DNA of 64,000 nucleotides from Exophiala sp. HKRS030 (Eukaryota; Ascomycota; Eurotiomycetes; Chaetothyriales; Herpotrichiellaceae): the NCBI GenBank assembly GCA_023897205.1, contig JAHWDD010000008.1, positions 744,001 through 808,000 of the forward strand, given 5' to 3'. Made by a program: the position numbers and the translations under genes. Below are positions 23,010-33,929 of the stretch, piece by piece (position 1 is the first letter of the stretch; each line of letters starts with the position of its first letter). Below the pieces are notes generated by a model. It saw only the letters and a program-made list of their open reading frames with translations. It was not told where the DNA came from and did no database searches.

Positions 23010-23615
23010 TTATAGGTTGCATCGCGTCCCAAAGGCTTGGGCTAATATCGCAAGCCTATGAATCAACTCCAATGTCTCAAGGTCATCTTCCCCTAATACT
23101 CTCTTGCGTATTCCCACGACCCTTTGCATGAGCGAATACGCCTCGCTGTATCGTCTGTTCTCGTTGTATTCGATTGCTAGCTCATACATCGACTCGATGG
23201 TCTCCGAATCATACTCTCCTAGCTCTTTTCTTCGGGCTTTCACTACCTCTTCCATTAATTGTAGGCCCCTAATGCGTTGCCCACTCCTACTGTAGAGCAT
23301 CGCCAGTTCGTGCATGGACTCTAGTGTCTTAGGATGACTACGCCCAAGGATCCCCTTGCGCTGTCTCACAACATACTCCATGAGATATAGTGCCTCCTCA
23401 CATTGCCCGGCACCGTTATAGTCAACCGCTAACTCATGCGTCGACATCAATGTGATGGGATAATTATATCCAAGTTTCATTTGGTGCGCTTTCAACAATA
23501 TTTCCATCAACCTAACTGCTTCTGTATATCGACCGACATCGTTGTACTCAATTGCCAATTCGTGTATCGATCTCAATATATCGGGATGGTGGAGGATGGG
23601 CTTCGTTTCCGCCAT
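23010..23615 (-). CDS. Tetratricopeptide-repeat protein (kinesin-light-chain type TPRs), possibly a fragment
   Basis: About 201 residues from the ATG at 23615. Four to five repeats of 42 residues carry the pattern SIHELAIEYND.GRY.EAV.LME (for example MSTHELAVDYNGAGQCEEAL, ESMHELAMLYSRSGQ, ESMYELAIEYNENRRYSEA). This is the TPR_10/TPR_12 form usually found as the C-terminal part of fungal NB-ARC/NACHT or effector-domain proteins. No NTPase or effector domain lies upstream within 2 kb. It may be a stand-alone TPR protein or the surviving tail of a larger NLR-like gene. The repeats bind protein partners. There are no internal stops. Confidence 0.65.
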   Translation of the reverse strand: MAETKPILHHPDILRSIHELAIEYNDVGRYTEAVRLMEILLKAHQMKLGYNYPITLMSTHELAVDYNGAGQCEEALYLMEYVVRQRKGILGRSHPKTLESMHELAMLYSRSGQRIRGLQLMEEVVKARRKELGEYDSETIESMYELAIEYNENRRYSEAYSLMQRVVGIRKRVLGEDDLETLELIHRLAILAQAFGTRCNL

Positions 23616-26227
23616 CTTCCCGAACCTCACTGAGGATGAGTAAATGCTGAACCTTGCGTCTGGGGAAGTTGTCACATTTAAAGCCGTATATATGGTAACG
23701 ATATTGGAAAGGGCGTCATCCGCATTATGTGTCGAGCTGTGGCCGGCTAGGAATGGTCCTATGAAGGAACTGAGACAGTCTGGGAGAAAGTTTCTTTATA
23801 CAAGTGGACATCCATAGTGCGACGAAAAATACGAAAGGGGCGTGGACGCACAGAAAATCTCTTCGGTACATCAGAGAAACAGTCCCACTTATGTCAAACT
23901 TGCAGCATTAAGTGACTCGGGCGTTAGCAGAAGGCCTTAGATCATCGTCGCGCTACTGGTGACAACTCCTAGACTTTTCCAACTTATCACTAGTCCTGTA
24001 TCTTTGAAGTGGACAAAGGGTAGAGTCTCGTCTAAGAGAGATCGTGACTAGCCTCGAAAGTTGAGTTTATTCCGATTTTTGCGGCTTTAGAATCGATTCT
24101 TTCCTCCTACCCGCCAAATCTGGATTCAGCCGATGACGGTTAGAGAAGCAAACTTTGGTGTGGCTCGGAGGCAGAATAAAATCTGTGCCCCTTCATTAGA
24201 CATTGATTAAATCACAGATCAGTATGTGCGGCTTAAAGTCCATGAAAGGCTTTACCCCAGTCTAGGTGCGAATGTTGGCCTTTATCAGCACCATGTCACT
24301 GGGTTTAGATGTGAGACTAGACTACGCAATACTGGAGGTTTATGATGTAAGCAACGGTGTCCGGTTGAGCATGTCATGCTCCTTGTGGTCATATGTGTGG
24401 CAAAGAGGAGGGTCGGCAAGCTGGGTCGCTAGGGAGCTGCCGTGTAGTTGGGTGAGGGAACCCAGGGGTTCAACAGGAATGTGCTCTTTAAAATGGGCAT
24501 GGTTAACTGGAAGAGCCCTCAGCAAGAAAAGACCAAATCGCCATCAACCGTGATGTATGGAACGAAGCTCAGACGTCACAGTCAATCTGTGCCCTGGTTT
24601 GCACACGTATCATGATCAATTTTACCTAAGCTAAGGGTACCGGCTTTAATACTGACTGCAATTTGAGAGCAGATTCTTGCTCGGCTTCGGTTTACGGACG
24701 ACCTTGAAGAGCGTATAGAGAGGATGCCTTCAGTGGCAGATGAGTGATATGTTTAAGAGTCAAGGCTGTCCCTGGCTCGTCTCTGGCTCCGGCCATTAGA
24801 CTTTGGCTTTGCTGGGTCACTGCTGCATTAGGATACATAGTCTGACAGCGGAAGACGAACTTGACCGGTCGCTGATTCGGGGCTCTCGGCCTCAGCTTCG
24901 GGGAAACTTACATTGCTAATTATGTGCCAGTAGAGCCACCCACATACTCCCGGGCGGGGCGGACTAGTCCGTCACTCCCTCGTCGGTCTAGCGAGCTTTC
25001 GAACCCAACAATGCGTGTTAGTGCTAGTCACCTCTTCATTATCCCGTGTTCAGGATTCACTTCTGCTCAGGCCCTCTTTCTACGGTGCGAAATTTTGTTC
25101 TGTCAATGCTAATTTACAACTCTAACCCATTAATCACAGGTTTTACATGCCCTAACCGGTAAGATACATTGCATATTCGCGAGGTTGAAATACGATCAAT
25201 GACTGATGCCTGCGGATCTTGTACGATTCGGGCTAATTTGTGACAGTTACAGCCTGCCTCACCCTCGTTAATTATAACAGGTATCCCTAACTATCCGAAG
25301 CCCAGTAGCAATATCGGATGGCCAGCAGGCATTGTGCTGACGTGCGCAAACCCTGATGTACTCCCTCTGACACTTCCTTAGGCCTTCCTTGACCTAGTCG
25401 CTTTTTCGCTTTTTCGACCATACCGCAGGTGTGTTATTAAGTATGCTAAGCTGAGACCTTCTTGCCACAAGGCCTTACTCTGTCGCCTCTCACAGACTGC
25501 TCCTCAGGCTTGTGACCATCTCGTGCCACCAGTGTTGTCCCTAAGGTGATCTTTTTTCCCACCTTTGAAAATCCCAGTTTTACGCGTCTATCAATACAAT
25601 GTGTCTGTCTGTGGTCGATGTAGTATGGAAACCATCCCATTCATTAGCTCTTTGCATCAGGCCCGATATTTGGAGGTTACCGGCGTGGTGAGCATGGGGG
25701 TCTTACTCGGTGCAGCTCACGTACTACGTATATTAAATGCAGGGCTCAAGGGGTTTATCCACAATAATGAGGCGGTGTTAAGAGTCTTTCACACTATTAA
25801 CACTGGACGTCTCATCTTTCCACTGTGCATGCAGGAGTTCGATCGTGTCAAGCAATATTTGACGCAACTCCTTTTGGTGCTGCAACAAGTTCTGTGATCA
25901 TATCTATGAGAGCTTAAGTATATCACTGTGTCTGTCTATGACAGGTCGCATTCAAGGATAGCTTCTGGACGTATCAGCATTGATAATCTGCCTCTAGACA
26001 TTAAAAGGTACACTACAAAAGATCCTCTACCCTTGCTGTCATATCAGCTCTCCTCAGACGCCGTCCGCCGCGCAATTTCTGGTGGGTCATCTCAGCAGCG
26101 ACACCGGTCAATTGTCCTGCGGTATCTCAGGTTCGTCGAGGTGACGAGTGAGGGACTTCCCAGCTGACTACAATGAACGTATATGAATCTTCACATTTGC
26201 CACGTGAGCAACATCCATAAAAAGAAG
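23616..26227. other. Gene-poor region, no secure gene
   Basis: About 2.6 kb with only short frames. A 110-residue plus-strand frame at 25565-25897 is open but has no recognisable family, so it is not called. Base composition is mixed, without a clear repeat. Confidence 0.4.
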
Positions 26228-27474
26228 ATGGAAATAACCAGCTTCCGTCCATGGGAGATAACCCATCCTCATAACCTCCCCAAACCCACCCAAGCATCAC
26301 CTTCTATAGTGTCTTTGATCCCAAAGCTACCCGCCCAATCCATCGATGGACGTTTGTCAGACCTTTCAATCCTGCCACCACAAGGCGTCTCTAGCAGTTG
26401 GATGACTCCGGGAACACGTTAGCCCTCTTTCCGCGACTAGAGTTGTTGTTGAGCTAATATCTTTCAGATCTTTCCGTAAACTCTGTTAATTCTGCGAACT
26501 CGATGCCTTCTCTGAACTCTACACATTCTCCTACCGGTCCTTCACTACAGAAACCGCAGAACACCACGGCCCTACCAGTACCATTTAGTTCGAGTCTGTC
26601 GTGTCAGCCAAACGGGCTTACGGCGCTTTCAGCTAACCTGAACCGGCATCACTGTGTTGAATCTAGGCGTGGCAGCGTCACTAATAACGTCCACCATGGT
26701 ACGGATAATTTAGGGTTAGTTCCAACGTCGCCTTGTACCAGCTCCAATGCTTCTGACCCTTCCCCGGTCGCTAATATTTATAGAGAACGAAGGATACAAC
26801 AGCACGGCCACAATAGTAGCCGCTATTCAACCCTAAACACTTCAGCTGCTCTCTCTACGTCCAGTCGCTGTGGACAGAGCGAGTTTGTCGGACGACGTGT
26901 AGCGCCCCCAACCCTAGAAAATCCAAAGCAGGAAGCTCGACTGCCTCTTGGACAGCACGGTAAATGCACCGCTCTCCTTGTCAATTCGGTGACACTAATT
27001 CACATTTATTTTAGAACTACCAGAATTCTATCACTACTCCCTTCAAAATACACAAGCCTGCAGCCTACGGGGAGACACTGATTCTCCCAACAGAAGCATT
27101 CCATACAGCCGGACTTCAGAACTTCGACTAACACAAAATCTTGCCGAGCGAAAGCGAAGAGACAAGATAAAAAATTATTTTGAGTAACTCAGAGCTCGTT
27201 TACCAGATACCCAGAACAACAAGACAAGCAACTGGGAGACATTGTCACGTGGTCAGTATCGTGACGCTAAAGCTCTTTTGACAATCTCGCTGATCATTTG
27301 CTAGCAATCCATTACATCAGACAATTAGAAACCCAGAGCACGCAGGCACGAGTTAATTATGAATCACGAAGACTGAAGCTTGCTGAGCTGGAGGCGAAGA
27401 TACACAAGATGAGCGAGCAAATGCGAGGAGTTTCGCCACCACAGAGATCGTTTCCTTCTCCACCGAACGCGTAA
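26228..27474 (+). pseudogene. bHLH transcription factor gene with one in-frame stop
   Basis: Four exons read as one frame: 26228-26417, 26468-26959, 27015-27251 and 27305-27474, with introns of 50, 55 and 53 bp (CTAAT/CTGAT branches, CAG or TAG acceptors); 362 codons. The N-terminal 240 residues are Ser/Thr/Pro rich. The basic region and helix 1 read NLAERKRRDKIKNYFE, then TAA at 27185-27187 (codon 285), then LRARLPD. The loop and helix 2 are TSNWETLSR|AIHYIRQLE, followed by a leucine-rich coiled coil and the natural stop. The stop replaces an exposed helix-1 position, and CAA to TAA is the RIP-type CpA change. Everything else appears intact, so the loss is recent or a base-call error. Confidence 0.8.
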
Positions 27475-29404
27475 TACGAGTCTACTCGGTTACGGCTCAA
27501 GTTTCGACTCGGCAAACCCAACCGAATATAACTGCCAAGTACAATTATAGAATCAAAATAAGATATACAAGATTCTAAAGAGCGATACTGAAGCTAAGCA
27601 TTGCGGTCTCATCCTGGCCACGATGCTTCGGATTGTACTGCGTGGCTGTCATTCTGGCCATGTCTCAGTTGCGAAAGCACACTATGTTAGATGAAGATGT
27701 GCTAGTTAGGAACAAGCTCTTAATATTTTGCGATGTCGTCCTACGAATGCTTCAAAATTCGATATGGCTTCTTGGGATATTGTAATCTTGAATAAGCTTC
27801 TGACACATACCAGATTGCGCGTTTCAGTGCAAGAGAGAGATATTTTGTCCGCATCTCATGACGAGGGAGGAGTATCATCGATGACAAAAGATAATTCATC
27901 TGCAAAACTAATTAATTCAGAAGACCGCGGAGTAGTAACACATATGAGGGTGAGGGAGAGGGATTAATCTAGCCTAAACGTGAAACAATATCGACTCTTC
28001 ATGATGATGGTCTAGGATAGAGAATTCAAAAGCTTAGGCGAATTGACAAGGTTTCTTTACCCATGGTCGCGGGTGGTAATCATGACTACCACCTCAAAAC
28101 AACCTCGCTCAGCTTGTGACCTCATCCAACATGTTTGGTCAGACAGATTATGTGCCAATGAACTATGCACCCCTTGATCCAGTTGACTTTGCGGCACTCC
28201 CTTACACTCATTTATTTATAAACCTACGAATTTAGATCGGAGGATCAGTACAGGCAGATGGAAGATCGCCACTCATTTCAAATGAACAAAGAAGCACGGA
28301 CACTTCAATCCTCGAACAGTATGAAGTCGGCATGGCCAATCTTATCCCCATACAGTTCAGTTTTCCGATCATGCCAGATCGCTTTACACGTCAAAACGAG
28401 TCGTTTGGACAAAATTTTCATCAGAGGGGTGAGAATGGTTAACTGCCAGTGAGCTCTGGCCCATAAACTGTATCGATGATATCGTTGTTTATCAAGATCT
28501 TTTTTTCTTAAGGAGGTTACCACTCACTAAGTATCTATGCTGATTGAGACGCCCTGGCTCAACTGTGGAAGGCTGTCTGAAGGAGGCTCAGCCTAGAAAG
28601 TCACGCTAGCCATTGGCGTCCTGCGAGGACGCCATGTGGGGCGTCCAATTAGTACCTAGTGGGTGGGAGCTGTTTTCCCTTATCTGGTAGCCCCTTAGTG
28701 ACCTGTCCTCGTTCCCCAGAGATGCCACTAGACTGACTGGCTGGCTTTGTTTCATTGCCATCGCTCATTATGATCGTCCATTGGGCTGCTGCTTAGCCCT
28801 GTCACCGCCAAAGCCCAGCAACAGCAACAGCACCACCAACACTCGTGGCCATCGGCACTGTCCCCTCGTTTTTTCACGCCTAAAACATTGTCTTCCTCTC
28901 CCCGCTCCCACCAACACATAAGGCTTGAAGAGCTGGCACTCTGTGGTCCTTGCACTAGGCCCTCACAGCCCGTGCATATTGCTCTCAGACAAGCACCGAG
29001 CCGAAGCGCCCACGTCGGAACTTTCCATCATTGCCACCGCCCAGCTTGTGTGATCTCTCGATCTATACTCTGCCCAACTCGCTCCAAAGACTTGCTTGTT
29101 CTTCTATCATTCACTGCCTTGTAACCTCAGTAACACAACCGCCAAAACACCAGAGCAGAGGACATGTAGAGTCTCCCTACAGACACGCAAATATCTCCTT
29201 CTGCACCAGAAGACCCTGTGGTCTTGTTCATGAGCGCGACTGCCGGAATCTCATGAACCGGCGCAACCTGGCAAAGGAAGAGATTTAAATCTGCAAGGAA
29301 ATCGACATTACGACTCTTTTTGGAGGGCAAGAAAACATATTGACAAGTTGGCGTCATGGTGACTTTGGACTTAGGTCTTAGGCAAGGGTGTGTTCACCCA
29401 TGAC
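27475..29404. other. Intergenic region, probable GATA-factor promoter
   Basis: No gene is supported. From about 28800 the plus strand becomes pyrimidine- and CA-rich (CAACAGCAACAGCACCACCA, 28817-28836) toward the GATA-type gene, as in long leaders of fungal developmental regulators. Confidence 0.4.
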
Positions 29405-30874
29405 ATGTGTATGTGGTTTAAGGACTCTACTTATGGACTGGACAGGGACATCTTGCTTCCAATTAGTTATCCAGATTTGGATGTCATCAAGCCTAATGGC
29501 AGTGCTTGTTCTCGGTTTGGCATGGCGAATGGCCTCAGCATCTTGACCGCTCCGGTGAGCAGCCTAACGACTTCCATGTGCTCAAGGCCTACTTCTCCGT
29601 GTTCTTGCGCACCCTCATCAGCGGCATCCGCTTCAGAATTGTCGGGCTACAGCCTTCCTCCAGAGTCCATTACTCGACGCTCGACGTGGGATAAGAGAGA
29701 AGCTTCTGGCCTGCGCAAATCACTCCCGTCCATACATGAGGCACTAGGAGACATACCGATGTCACTATCTAATTCTCTGTCTCTCACCTCCCAGCAGCTC
29801 TCACTTTCGACCCCTACCACCGCCGCGAGCCAGAGCTTTCCCGAAGGTGCAGAATTACCTGACAATACCATTCCACAACATCCAGGTCCAGAGCCCGGTC
29901 TTCGAAATGTCTTTTTAGCGCCTCCGAAGAACGACTCGATGCTTGTTTACAAGCCTTCAATGCGCTCTACTAAACCTATGTCTCAGCGTTTTGATCACCG
30001 TGAATTTCCACCACCCCAGCCGCCACCTCCTGCCATTCGTTCCTCGTCACTAGCTTTTAGGTCGCTCAGCAGCCATAATGATCACCCAGCGACATCCCCT
30101 CAATCCTTTGATGCTCCAAAACCGCCGCTCCCTTTGCCGCTAGTCGGTGCTAAGCCTACTTCAAATGGACTACTTCCACATGTCCCTGTCCCGTTTTGCA
30201 CCGACGCTAAGGCTGACCTTCAGCAGCCGGCATATCCCAGAGTAGAAGATGTTCACTTCGGCGACAGCTTAAGCCGACACCCGGATGTATTTAACGCCGA
30301 ACTGGGATTTAACAAAGTGAAATCTTGCCTTGTCTCTCACACCGGATGCAATGCTAATTAGATGCAGATTAGCGAAGCCTCTGCCGCGACGCTTGATTCC
30401 GCGAGAGCCTGGGCCTCGCGCTTTCACCACGGAACCAACTCGGGCTATTTATACGAAGCGCTCCCAAGTTTGAGTGAGGTTGATAAAGTTATTCGACAAT
30501 CCAACCAAATCTTTGAGAATTTGACTCATCTACGTGATCTGGTGGTTACCCAGCAGATTTCAATTTTGGAAAAACAGGCACGACAGGCTACAGAGCACCA
30601 TGGCCTGTCTAAAGGGTACGGAGCTCCAAGTCTTACCGACAGAGAAGGAAGGCATACCAAAAAAAATCAACGCGAAGTGAGTCTCTAATCTTTGGCTGTG
30701 AGGAGGTCAAAGCTAACATCTGGTCAGCGAAAGGCTTCGCCACGGGGACGCTGCCATAGCTGCAATCGTGGCAAAACCCCTGAGTGGCGAAGAGGCCCTG
30801 ATGGAGCTCGCACGCTATGCAATGCCTGTGGTCTACAATACGCGAAATTAATGCGAAAGATGAATGTCAACTAG
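29405..30874 (+). CDS. GATA-type zinc-finger regulator, NsdD/SUB-1-like
   Basis: Proposed exons are 29405-30316, 30368-30676 and 30728-30874 (about 455 residues). The last intron (51 bp) has GTGAGT, GCTAAC and GTCAG. The first (51 bp, GTGAAA to GCAG with a GCTAAT branch) removes a TAG at 30359-30361; an acceptor at that TAG (45 bp) is also possible. The protein is Pro/Ser rich with SLPSIHEALGD, then a helical region (LPSLSEVDKVIRQSN, LRDLVVTQQISIL), and ends in a class-IVb finger CHSC...CNAC (C-x2-C-x18-C-x2-C) plus a basic tail. This architecture is that of Aspergillus NsdD and Neurospora SUB-1, nuclear regulators of sexual development. The start is uncertain: 29522 is an alternative ATG. 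Confidence 0.82.
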
Positions 30875-32811
30875 GTAGCGGCCCTGACGGCTATTTAGAA
30901 CAAACACTGCATTGATATAGGCCCAGCATTTTCAACGAGGAATATATTTCACGGTACATACCTGATTCTTTTCAGAGATGACAATGATAATTGCACAGCT
31001 TCAAGGTGCTACGGGGTCATAATTACTTATTATTTCCTTTGTTAGTTTTAAAGTTCCGGGAATCAAAGCCCATTTCGACATTTGCGATATAATTGACGGA
31101 ACGACGGTTGGGGCTGTGATTGTACAGATGGGTCTCAGGAAAGAATATGTTAAAAGCGATGGTGGGTAAAGGAACGGCGTATATTTGGACAAGCGTAAGG
31201 GTAGAGGTACTCGGGAGTATGAGCGATCATTTGATGTCGCTAGAAAGCGTCTGTGTTAACCCAATACCAATGCCTTCAACATGTCATACATGTCTACTGC
31301 TATTGTTGTAACCTAACGCTAGAAGGGGTTGAAGTGAGCGGGGCGGGAGGTCGTTGTAAGGGGATACTGCGGGGCATAGAGTCAAAAGCGGATGGGTTTC
31401 TAGGATTGCTTTTCGCTGGGGCTGTCAAGTCAACGCTGGTGACGGTGACAGCAGAACGCATCCTGGGTGAGCCTGCATCCTACAAATACACCAAGTCCAC
31501 TCAGTATGGAGACTACATACAGGATGCACAGTGCGTGCTCTCGGTCGGGATGTGGGGTAGCTGAGCAGCCGTTACGGAGCGCTAATCATTAGGAAATGCA
31601 GGAGGTCGTTCACGCGAATCCGCCAGTTACTGGCTTTACATCGGAGGCTATTGTTTGTCCTGATGTGAAGGAGCGAGATTTCCGATATACAGCGATTCTT
31701 ATCTATCCCAGGTTAGTGGTCTTGTCGAGAGACGCTGCGGGAAGAATAATAGGAAACAGGGAGCACCACCCAGGCATTCGTATTGACAAGCGCTATACCC
31801 GGTTGTACGGAGTACCAGCTCACTCAAAAACTCACTTAGGCATCCAGACAGGCATTTACCAAGGTGGCACCTTCGACGTGTAATACTTTGAATTGCAGTA
31901 GTTCAAAACGGGCTAGCTACGGGCTATCCATTTCTCGCCTGGAGCTTGACTCCATCTGCTTCGCTCGCTTGTATTCTCGCGTGAAAACGCTGGAGGCTGG
32001 CACGTCTCTTGATGTACTATGATCAACAACGCCGTGAAGCTCCGTCACCCTAAGTGACCCAACGTTCGACTTCAATAGTTAAGAGGCATAGAGTCAATCG
32101 GTCAAGGCATTTATTGTCCCCGCAACAAGTGCCTTAAACCTTTGTGAAGGTAAAATTCGGGCGTCTACATTCTATCTCTAGTATTCATCTGGCAATAGTA
32201 CTGTGCTTGCAGTCTCCCAAATCGAGATCAGTCAGACATAAATGAGCTGTAAAACGACCATATTGCTGGGCAACCGAGAAATTGAACTAGTTGATGAAAC
32301 TCACGTCAAGGAGTGGGTAAGCATCTGTGGGAAGGAGATTTGAGTCCTAGTATGGAGTACCAAGCTCGGCTACACATTTCTGGTGGCGGCAGGGCATTCC
32401 CAACACCCGTGCGATGAGCATCTTCAACGTGGAGACCGATGCTTTGCGAAATTCGAACAGACGAACCCAGTATTGTTCAACATCGTTCGGTCTGACAAGT
32501 AGCTAAGAGTCAGAGTCATTGAGCGAGCAGAGCGCAAGTACGGTTAACCGTATGGCTCGAGCTATAGGTTTTCGCAATAGCTATCGCACGGTCGAAATGA
32601 CGTTGATACTAACAAGAGATCTGCGGACGGGAAGTTTCTCCTTCGGCCTCGGGCGATCCCCATGTAACAGGAAGCCTCTCGCACGAGCTCGTACAAAACT
32701 CTAAATATGGATCTACTAGAACCTAATGTGCAGTAGTTCAACGCTAGAATGGTACTTAAGAACACAGAATACCAGTTCTTACGTGTGCGGTCTGGGATAA
32801 TCCTGCAGTGG
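30875..32811. other. Intergenic region left of the retroelement
   Basis: No secure gene. Open plus-strand frames at 31253-31564 and 31596-31883 have no recognisable domain and no clear splice link. Confidence 0.4.
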
Positions 32812-32816
32812 TGCGG
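32812..32816 (+). other. Left flank TGCGG, orphan half of a target-site duplication
   Basis: The five bases before the element. Their duplicate is not at 40407 but at 57448-57452 on the minus strand. Confidence 0.85.
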
Positions 32817-33242
32817 TGTTACGTTTCGCTCCACACAGGGTGTCACAAGACGTATGGTCTCGATAGGCGGGAAGTATAAGAGGCGAGGTCACTGAGAGCG
32901 CGGTACTTAAGCGAGTATAAGAGCGAAGTGATCACAACTAAAACGTATGGGTATGATCATGAACAAAGTTAACTACGTGGTAAAGCTATATAATGACTGT
33001 GTATATATAATCGTTTAACCTTTTTGGGCTCTCTCCGGCTTTAAGGGCTCTATAGTGAGAGCCAGGAGAGTTAACAGAGCCCGCAGCCCCCTGGGCTCTA
33101 TGGCCTCATTTCTTAGGGTTCTAAGAGTCACTTTTACTATGTGACCACACCCTTAGGCTTTCATATGTTTTAGACGTATTAACGCCAACTAACTATTATC
33201 ACAGCTTTATCTATGACCTCATAAGAGGCCTAATTTATAACA
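32817..33242 (-). repeat. 3' LTR of the Gypsy-type element
   Basis: 426 bp, TGTTAC...TAACA. Its left half (to about 33000) is nearly identical to the little-mutated solo LTR at 57.5 kb. Its right half is heavily C-to-T/G-to-A changed. Confidence 0.95.
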
Positions 33243-33256
33243 CTTTTCCTCTCCTT
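33243..33256 (-). other. Polypurine tract
   Basis: On the minus strand AAGGAGAGGAAAAG sits directly before the 3' LTR. This is the expected position of the plus-strand primer and confirms the element's orientation. Confidence 0.75.
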
Positions 33257-33499
33257 AAACTTATTTATTGTTTATAACGTATATAAGGTAAGTTAGTCCC
33301 TATTAATCGCGTGGTTCCTTCTCGCGCTTCTAACCATGGCTTATAATGTTATAGTACTATCTGTAAAAATGTCCTAACTTCTTTACCCTTTATCGTTTAA
33401 ATACCGCGAAATAAATTAAATTCCTTAGGGTTAAGTATCTAGACATAAGTTATTATTCTCATTATTATGAGTAGAACCTTATTTACTATATAATTAAGG

Positions 33500-33920
33500 G
33501 TTATATAAAGTGTAATAACTACACTGCGTTAAATGTGAAATATTGTGATAGTTATTTTTCGGATGCTGAGTTTAACAGTTTAAAGCGCCAGAAAGAGGCG
33601 CTAAAGAAATCTGTGAAGAATTAGCGGGCTAAGGTCGCTTGTCTAGCTGCTACAGTAGTATTAGTGTTTATGGCACTAGCTTTAGCTTAGGAGAAAGAAG
33701 TTAAGCTAAATAAGTGGTTAAATAAGTTAATTACTAGGTAGTTAGAGATATTAATTTAGGAAGTAAAGGCTCTAGACACTTTAGATAAGATAAAGGGGTT
33801 TACCGCTTTAGAGTCTTAAGTAGTTTTCTCCTTATCTAAGCCCTTTATATAGAATAACTTAATGGTGAATTTTAATTTTACTGGCTTTAGTGAAACTACT
33901 AAACTACACTATGTGCCTAG
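33500..33920 (+). pseudogene. Antisense Cys-motif/coiled-coil reading frame in the retroelement
   Basis: On the strand opposite gag-pol one frame reads through a decayed C-x2-(Y)-x7-C-x2-(Y) motif at 33511-33555. There follows a Lys/Arg/Leu-rich helix (FNSLKRQKEALKKSVKN, then EKEVKLNKWLNKLITR and EVKALDTLDKIKGF). The interrupting codons are nearly all TAG or TAA that could come from CAG/CAA. The two Tyr codons sit exactly where Cys would complete a C-x2-C-x7-C-x2-C cluster. A second, antisense gene carried by the element is the simplest reading. Its function is unknown. Confidence 0.5.
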
Positions 33921-33929
33921 ATAAGATAT

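Noticed and set aside
25565..25897. 110-codon plus-strand open frame upstream of the bHLH gene
   Set aside because: No recognisable domain, no splice link to the bHLH exons, and length within chance for this composition.
31253..31883. Two consecutive plus-strand frames of about 100 codons
   Set aside because: No family signal and no credible intron joining them.
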